Part shown: positions 58,701 through 64,000 of the stretch, in pieces
Position numbering within the stretch: the stretch's first letter is position 1
Layout: each line of letters starts with the position of its first letter
Assembly (NCBI RefSeq): GCF_002775205.1
Contig: NC_036450.1
Coordinates: 22,904,288-22,968,287 of the forward strand
DNA length: 64,000 bases
Origin: Xiphophorus maculatus
Lineage: Eukaryota > Chordata > Actinopteri > Cyprinodontiformes > Poeciliidae
Direction of reading: 5' to 3'
Notes under the pieces: model-generated
The model's input: only the letters and a program-made list of their open reading frames with translations
Database searches by the model: none
What the model was told of the DNA's origin: nothing
Translations under genes and position numbers: made by a program

Positions 58701-61700
58701 CTCCATTCTATCCAATGAAGCCCATCGACGTTTTTGTGGTTGTGATGAGGTAAAAAAACTTTAAATATTAAAAGTACTTTTGCAAGGTACTTTGGTTGGC
58801 TGTATGTGTTTTGCATGATGTTTTCGAAGCCACGTTCTAAACACTTGGTGTCCTGCTGAGGCTCCTTTGCTTTCTCTCTGACGGTTTCTTCTCAGGGTGG
58901 TGCTGTAAAGCGGAATGTGTTATCGGTCAACAAACCTGGTAAAAAGAAGGTAAAACCACCTGAGCCAATCCTCCTCTTTCACTCCGGCCCGAGTCTTTCC
59001 CTTCAAGTTTCTCCTCAGTTTTGTGAAACCTGGTCCCTGTAGCTGCTTATAGAAAATAAGCCAGTCTTTCCCAATCTACGCTGATGAAAAGAAACCTACT
59101 ATAAAGTCCCCTCTCCGCCTCCTCTGTCCTCCTCCCAGTAGTTAAGCATATTTATTACTGAAAGCACAGTTATAAATAAAGACTACAACCATCTTGATGA
59201 ATATCTTTCTGTGATATAGGTTAGCTTTGTGTAAACCAACTCGAGAAATTGAAGTAAGAGAGAGACTTGAAGCCCGGATGCGAATGTTCTGGTGTTGTCA
59301 GTCAGGAACCTCACAGAGGATTCAGCTGACCAACCGTGTTGGGTTACGAAACAGCTGGGTGTCAGACGACGCATGTGACATCACATGGAGATTTTTATGA
59401 TCAGATGGGCTGAGCGCGGCGTATGCTGCGCCATCTGAGCAGGCGTACCACTATAGAAAAATAAAACGTACCACAGAATCTTGCATCCTTGTTTACATGG
59501 TAAGCAAGAACAGTAGGATTACAGTAGCAGTTGAGCAGGAACAGAGCTGCGGATCAGCCTGTTGGTTCTGCTTTAGGGGTTGCAACTTGTTTCCGTTCGC
59601 CAGATGTTGGCGAACCACAGAGTTCATGGAGGGGGCGGTGGTGTGTCCAGACCGCTTGAAACATCACCAGTACTTGTTGACTTGACAGAACAGTGGCAAC
59701 TTGCCCGATATCAACCTCTGTCCGTTTTTCTGAGCTATGCAGCTTACAGCCTCTACTTCCTGTTTATTACAGCCATGCGCAACATCAACAAGTTTGCTCA
59801 AAATTTGCGTGACAATTGGATGGAAACAGCCATTCAGTACTTTTTAAAAACTCTTTATCTTTCCAATGAAGAGAAACTGTTCTTCTGAACAGTACACCCT
59901 GGTCCACTCTGCTACAGTTATCGCCTGTATCAGTTTTAGAGTATTCTGTGGCTAATTTTTAAAACTCAGAGGTGTTAATCTTCTCTTTCAAACTGCTGGC
60001 GCTGAGAAACTTTATTTACTGATTCAGTTAATTTCCTTTTTTTTTTTTCTTCTTCTTTTTTTTAATCACAACAGGAATCTGCGCCAGGTGACCTCCAGTC
60101 ACCTCTGACCCCAGAGAGCATCAACGGTACAGACGAGGACAGAGTCACACCGAACACGCCGAAGCACAGCGAAGCCAGAGCAGAACTGGCCCAAAATGCT
60201 TTACCGTTCTCTCACGGGTGAGGCTGCGCTCAGACGATGTGGTTCGTCCCGTAACGAGCGGCACGCCGATGCATCGTCAGAGTAAACGACGATGGGCTAA
60301 ACACACAGCCCTGGGGTGCACCAGTCCACAGAACGATGACGCTGGAGGAGCTGTCTTATAAACTGGGTTCTGTTAATTAGGAAGCATCGAGCCGTCAACT
60401 CTAAATTTACTCTGCAGTTCTTTATTTATTATTGTTCGGTACTCTGACCTTGGAAGTAAACCAATAATTATGGTCAACAACTATAAATCCTGTGTTTATA
60501 CATGACAAAATTTGAAAGCTATGAAATTTGATTATTTATTTCAAGTCTGGATAAATTTAAGGTGGGGGTGATTGCTAAAAATTTGAGGTTCCAGACTTGA
60601 ATTCTTCTCCCGTTATCTAAATAATTAAAATTTGAAAATGTTTTCTTTTGCTTGATTATTATACTTGGATGTTGTCCAAATTCCATCTCTTGCTCTTTGG
60701 ATCTTTTCTTTCTTTCGTCTTTCAATCTTCTTAGTATTATTTTGTTGTATCAGACATTTGTCCGTTCTTCTTTTCGTCTTTATGTCCTTCCACTCTTCCT
60801 CCTTTGACCCTCCTTCACTTTCCTTGTCCCCTTCTTTCCTACACTTTCTTTCTTCTGCTTTCTCTGTCATTTTCTTCTGTCCCTTTCCCCCCTTCAACCC
60901 TAACCTTGGTTCTTGTTTCTTTTTTTTTAAACTTTTGTCTTTAGTTACTCCTTCCTGCTTTCATACTTTGCTTTTTTCTCCATTTCCTCCATCTTTAATT
61001 CTCTCCTTCTTGTTACCCTGGTTTGCTTCGGTATATCCTTTATCCTTTCCTGTCTTTACTTCCTTCCTTCATTACTTTCTCGCTCCTTTCCTTCCCATCT
61101 GTCAGTCGATTACTTTTGCCTCATCAGTTAGATTCAGAGTAAAGCCTCATTTGGTCTTTAACATCCTCCTGCTAACCTGTAACGTCATGAACTAGAATCT
61201 GCTGGCTCGGGCCGACAGCTTGCCGATATTTACCTCAGGCGGCTCTTCGTTCCGTCTCCAGTTCCTCGAGCATCAACAAGCACTGGGAGGCCGAGCTGGC
61301 GGCACTGAAGGGGAACAACGCCAAGCTGACGGCGGCCCTGCTGGAGTCCACAGCCAACGTCAAGCAGTGGAAGCAGCAGCTGGCGGCCTATCAGGAGGAG
61401 GCGGAGCGGCTACACAAGCGGGTACGGCTCCGTCGCCGCCGGCTGCGCGCTCCGGACCGGAGTTCACTTCAGACGGATGCTGTTTGTCTCGCAGGTGACG
61501 GAGCTGGAGTGCGTGAGCGGCCAAACGACGGTCATCAAGTCTCAGAAAACGGAGCTGAACAGAACAATAGAGGAGCTGGAGGCGGCGTTAAGGGCCAAGG
61601 AGGAGGTGAAGACGCTCGGCGTCCTAGAAAACGCTGGGATTTCAAATGGGTGTTTTGAAGGGTTGGGATGGTTTGGGGGGGGGGTTTTCTGTGTAAAGTT

Positions 61701-63448
61701 CTTGAACGCGCTTGAAATTCAAACTGCACAGTTTTGTAAAAAAAAACAAGAAAAAAACAAGAGCAATATAATGTTGGACTAAAAGTCTAAATTTGGAAAA
61801 CGTTACTTACATTTGAGAGCAGATATTTTCATACACCTAATAAAAAGACTGTCACATTTTTGTCACAGTGTCTTAAGTGAAAGTAAGCTAAACTTGTTTT
61901 AGGTCAGAATTAGCTAAATTAATTCTATTTGATAATGATTAAAAATATTTTTTTGCCACGTTCTTTGTATTTTGTATATAATCATTTAATTTGAGCTGGA
62001 AGGTCATTTATCTTAAGACAATTTGTTTGGATTGTTTCAATTCAATGACTATTTTTTATTCTTAATGGCTCAATGACTTATTGATCATCTTTTATATGTT
62101 AAATAAAGTCATTGACCAGTCAGGTGTGTAGGATGGGGTGTGTGAGAAAGACATTTGAAAACATAACATTTTGCTATATTTTAGTTCCTGCTCTAGAATA
62201 CCATCACAAAAACAATAACAAAGGGTATCATATAGTGCTTCTTTTCATATTTCACTTTAGGAGCTGGAGAGACTTAAGGCGGAGGTGGAGAGTGCCAACG
62301 AGTTTAAGTTTCAAAAAGACGCCCTGACACAGAGACTGAAGGTGAGCAACAAACTGCATGAGAGAGAGAGAGAAACCACAGAGATGGCAACAGTCTGCAA
62401 GAACTAAAAAGTTTTAGCAAATTTCAGGTTGACTCGACCTCAGCCAGTAGGGGGCAACGTTCACGAAATCCAGCAGTCAAGCTGGATCCTCAGCTCTATA
62501 GTGCATCCAGGAAGTGTTTGATACGCTTCAATTTTTCCCCACATTTTAATACATTACCTCCCTTTTTCTAATCTCTTAGTCTCTTAGTTCGTGCTCCTAC
62601 CTACTCAACAAGTTCATTGTTGAGTAGGAAGGAGAAAAAGCGCAACACGTTTGCTGATAGTAATTTTAAAAAATTGGGAAACCTCTCAGATAAGAAGATG
62701 ACATCTATGAGAGAATTTCTAGTTAAGACATCAAAACTGTAGGTTTTATTTTGTATTTACTGAGTATTTAATGTTTTTTTTACATCTTATGTAAAAAAAA
62801 AAAGTTTGATCTGAGACATGTATGTAGACAAAAAATCAAAACCAGAAGAAGTCTGATGGGTAGATGTGTGCGATCCTGCATATTTTGGAACCCAGTAAAT
62901 AATCGGACCAGTATCGGCAATACCGATATTTTTTTATTATTTAAGTTATATACACCTATATAATCTTATAGGTGTTTTGTGGATTTCTTTTTCTTTAAAT
63001 TGTTTTCATTAAAACCTTGGTCAAATTTTGGACAAGTTTACTTTAATAAATTAACATAATATTTAACTTGTTTTAGGGGGGGAAAAATGCACACATTATT
63101 TTCTGTTATTTGAGAGAAAATCAAAACAAATTATTTTTTTAGTATGTAGAGTTGAGAAACTACAACACAGAAATAAAACAGAACTTCACGGGGCAATCTG
63201 AAACCCAAGTATCGCCCCGACACCGATACGCGACCATCGATATTTCTGTTTGGTGCCAGGAGACGGAGTCGAGGAACCAGACGCTGGAGGCGCAGCTGTG
63301 CGACCTGGAGCAGCGGCTGGAGAGCAGCCAGCTGGAGCGGGAAGCCTACGTGAAGAGCCTGCGCTCCCTGCTGCAGCTGCTGGACAGCAAGATCTTCGAG
63401 CTGACGGAGCTGCGCGACACGCTGGCCAAGCTGGTGGAGGGCAGCTAG
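43713..63448 (+). CDS. Homer1 scaffold protein, EVH1 plus coiled coil (10 coding exons)
   Basis: Exons: 43713-43717, 55577-55733, 58227-58358, 58441-58533, 58896-58949, 60075-60217, 61262-61421, 61495-61605, 62261-62341, 63260-63448. They total 1125 nt, or 374 aa (356 without the fifth exon; human Homer1b is 354). The first coding exon holds only ATGGG, giving Met-Gly as in mammals. The EVH1 domain spans about 1-110 with W24 and G89, residues needed to bind PPxxF ligands in mGluR1/5, Shank, IP3 and ryanodine receptors. A P-motif SPLTP lies at 156-160. A coiled coil from about 196 to the end, closing [16 protein letters not shown], forms the tetramer. The sequence matches Homer1 far better than Homer2 or Homer3. 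The intron after exon 3 has a GC donor. Exon 5 (18 codons, lysine-rich) is not in the human main isoforms. Confidence 0.97.
43960..44338 (+). repeat. Short dispersed element, family A (copy 3)
   Basis: Begins 'gggggtgtgggcgttatgggctt' and ends 'aaacgatatgataaatgccc'. Same orientation and internal order as the copies at 12275 and 48790. Confidence 0.65.
44455..45437. repeat. hAT-like non-autonomous element, family C (copy 1, about 1 kb)
   Basis: The left end reads 'gtaatcgagtaatctatag' and the right end 'taatcgaggtactcgattcg' followed by 'aggaatcgtttcaaccct'. These fit imperfect terminal inverted repeats of the type seen in fish hAT-derived MITEs. The middle is A+T rich with no transposase frame. 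Confidence 0.6.
45465..45655 (+). repeat. Fish interspersed repeat starting with (CATC)n
   Basis: It opens with 'catccatccatccatttta' and continues through 'cctagtggggtcaggaggtgctgg', 'gttccgggcgagagg' and 'ccctggacaggtcaccagtc'. This widely dispersed teleost repeat is easily recognised by those phrases. It gives overlapping open frames that are not genes. Confidence 0.8.
46600..46868. repeat. Short dispersed element, family B (copy 3)
   Basis: Contains 'gcacgatatatcggtgctaa', 'tcggtattggtcggtatt' and 'attgatatcggatattgac'. It is shorter than the other family B copies. Confidence 0.5.
47120..47580. repeat. Dispersed element, family D (copy 2)
   Basis: Shares 'ccacgtgtgtttttgatgaggcaataaaa' with the copy at 35520-35760 and ends in 'acataatactgcaccttaacc' plus a poly(A) run. 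The minus-strand open frame of 108 codons here is a by-product of the repeat. Confidence 0.45.
47930..48215. promoter_or_regulatory. C+G-rich regulatory-looking patch in homer1 intron 1
   Basis: Two CACGTG E-boxes (about 48050 and 48117), an inverted CCAAT box (about 48038) and an RFX-type X-box (GTTGCCTTGACAAC, 48126-48139) lie within 120 bases in an otherwise A+T-rich intron. It could be an enhancer or an alternative promoter. The motifs are direct; function is inferred. Confidence 0.4.
48788..49190 (+). repeat. Short dispersed element, family A (copy 4)
   Basis: Begins 'ggctgcacaatatcag' and ends 'tcgcgataaatgataaac' and 'gatatatgcccacgcctag'. It matches the copies at 12275 and 43960 in order, including a shared 'aaagaagtgtgatttg' middle. 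Confidence 0.6.
49988..50556. repeat. MITE with clear terminal inverted repeats
   Basis: The left end 'gggtgttttcacacctgac...gactcggtt' and the right end, reverse complement 'ggggtgcattcacacc...gtccgcttt', form an imperfect inverted repeat of about 35 bases. The interior repeats 'ggttcaca'-type words. No transposase frame is present. Confidence 0.7.
52735..53345. repeat. hAT-like non-autonomous element, family C (copy 2)
   Basis: The left end reads 'gggatgcaactaacaattat' and the right end contains 'gattaattacaatgaattgttacgatct'. The internal 'gataatcggataagaaaa' resembles 'aatcggataaaaaaaa' in copy 1 (about 44517). No open frame. Confidence 0.5.
54650..55045. repeat. hAT-like non-autonomous element, family C (copy 3)
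   Basis: Bounded by 'cgattaatcgatcaatcg' on the left and 'caatcgattaattgatcact' on the right, with an A+T-rich interior. It is about 400 bases long and is the closest family C copy to homer1 exon 2. Confidence 0.55.
56965..56978 (+). promoter_or_regulatory. CTCF-like motif (weaker)
   Basis: CGCCTAGGGGGCGC fits the CTCF core except at positions 2 and 3. It lies in homer1 intron 2, plus orientation. Confidence 0.3.
60218..61261 (+). other. homer1 intron 6 with a long pyrimidine-rich tract
   Basis: From about 60690 to 61130 the plus strand is strongly C/T rich, so the minus strand is purine rich. This is the intron in which mammals generate the short Homer1a transcript. An ATTAAA-type poly(A) signal occurs near 60625. 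The 176-codon plus-strand frame here is low-complexity and not a gene. Confidence 0.6.
62444..62458 (+). promoter_or_regulatory. CTCF-like motif
   Basis: CCAGTAGGGGGCAAC matches the CTCF core CCASYAGRKGGCRS except for the last base. It lies in homer1 intron 9, plus orientation, opposite to the motifs at 8606, 11698 and 41997. Confidence 0.45.
62865..63250. repeat. Short dispersed element, family B (copy 4), abutting homer1 exon 10
   Basis: Left words 'gtgtgcgatcctgcat' and 'tatcggcaataccgatat' pair with right words 'gtatcgccccgacaccgat' and 'accatcgatat'. The right end runs to within about ten bases of the exon 10 acceptor at 63259. Confidence 0.6.
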
Positions 63449-64000
63449 AGCTCCTCCACCGCCCGACGTCGTCACCAACACAACTTGAAATCTCTTCTCT
63501 CTCTCTCTCGTTTTTTTTGTACACGTTAAAGAGTTTACACGACTTGATGCATTAGCGGTACACAAACTTCGCCACTTCAGAGCACTCGGATGGTTTACAA
63601 ACAGCCAAGCGAAGCCTTTCCTTTGCTCCACTGTGGAAAACCTTCTCATTGTAATTTAGATTCTTTATTTTTTTTTTGGACCACCATGATATGCTAATCG
63701 ACTGCGCTTCAGTGGAACACCGGAGCCGCCGCCTCGACTCCACGATTACGCTTCGACGTTTTTCCTCACTTGTTCACTGAAATCAGCCAAAATCGCAGGA
63801 TGAAGAGATAATCACAGGAACTGCCACACCAGGATGTCGGTTCGTCTTATATTCTTCTACAATTTATGAGCAATACGCTAAAGGAGGGACTGCGAACTCT
63901 TTCCACTCTCACTTTCAGGTAACCTTCCTGCTCCTGCCGACTGGTTTCAACCAAAAGCGATTCAGGATTTTCTTCAGTCTCTTCTGTTTGTGTGGGTGAA
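63449..64000 (+). other. homer1 3' UTR (truncated by the window edge)
   Basis: Sequence after the TAG stop continues to the window end without an AATAAA signal, so the 3' UTR extends beyond. It includes a (TC)n run at about 63493-63508 and a T-rich run near 63665. No other gene is seen. Confidence 0.65.

Noticed and set aside
60665..61195. 176-codon Phe/Ser/Leu-rich plus-strand frame
   Set aside because: Product of the pyrimidine-rich tract in homer1 intron 6. Repetitive T/C content explains the open frame and the membrane-like look.
63131..63649. 172-codon minus-strand frame over the homer1 3' end
   Set aside because: Antisense of the coiled-coil exon. The Leu/Gln/Arg-rich product is a shadow of the heptad codons.

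Overview
This window looks like nuclear DNA of a ray-finned (teleost) fish. It holds intron-rich vertebrate genes with GT-AG splice sites. It also has (CA)n and (AT)n microsatellites, decayed Tc1/mariner and L2-type LINE pieces, and several families of small A+T-rich inverted-repeat elements typical of fish genomes. No bacterial or viral gene content is visible. I spliced five genes by hand. For four of them the open frame closes at a length close to the human protein.

Layout: 1-7260 has no gene I can support. It contains a long CA repeat, stretches that look like conserved regulatory DNA (including a perfect CArG box) and a LINE relic. About 7400-8119 (+) holds the 3' exons of a gene I do not recognise. 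The minus strand then carries the C2orf42 orthologue (9646-15524, eight coding exons, 633 aa) and TIA1 (20655-29323, twelve coding exons, 386 aa), adjacent as in human 2p13.3. Next are DTWD2 (30339-32879, minus, six exons, 285 aa), a CMYA5/myospryn-like gene (37990-40616, minus, two exons, 789 aa), and homer1 (43713-63448, plus, ten coding exons, 374 aa), which fills the right third. Homer1 and CMYA5 are also neighbours on human 5q14, and DTWD2 is on 5q23, so the window joins blocks that are separate in human.

The genes are unrelated housekeeping or tissue genes, not a pathway. TIA1 is a stress-granule and splicing RNA-binding protein. DTWD2 is a tRNA acp3U enzyme. Homer1 is a postsynaptic and sarcomeric EVH1 scaffold. 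CMYA5-like is a striated-muscle protein. C2orf42 is a poorly characterised zinc-binding protein.

Most notable observations: the CMYA5-like gene ends before the usual tripartite/FN3/SPRY part and closes with a CaaX-like tail (CVIL). C2orf42 carries a CxC...CxH (SWIM-like) zinc module after its N-terminal zinc finger. Homer1 has a GC-AG intron, an extra 18-codon lysine-rich exon, and an in-frame stop formed by the splice donor where the short Homer1a form would read through. A mobile element abuts the last homer1 splice acceptor. CTCF-like motifs face away from each other across the window. No wholly new multi-gene system was found.
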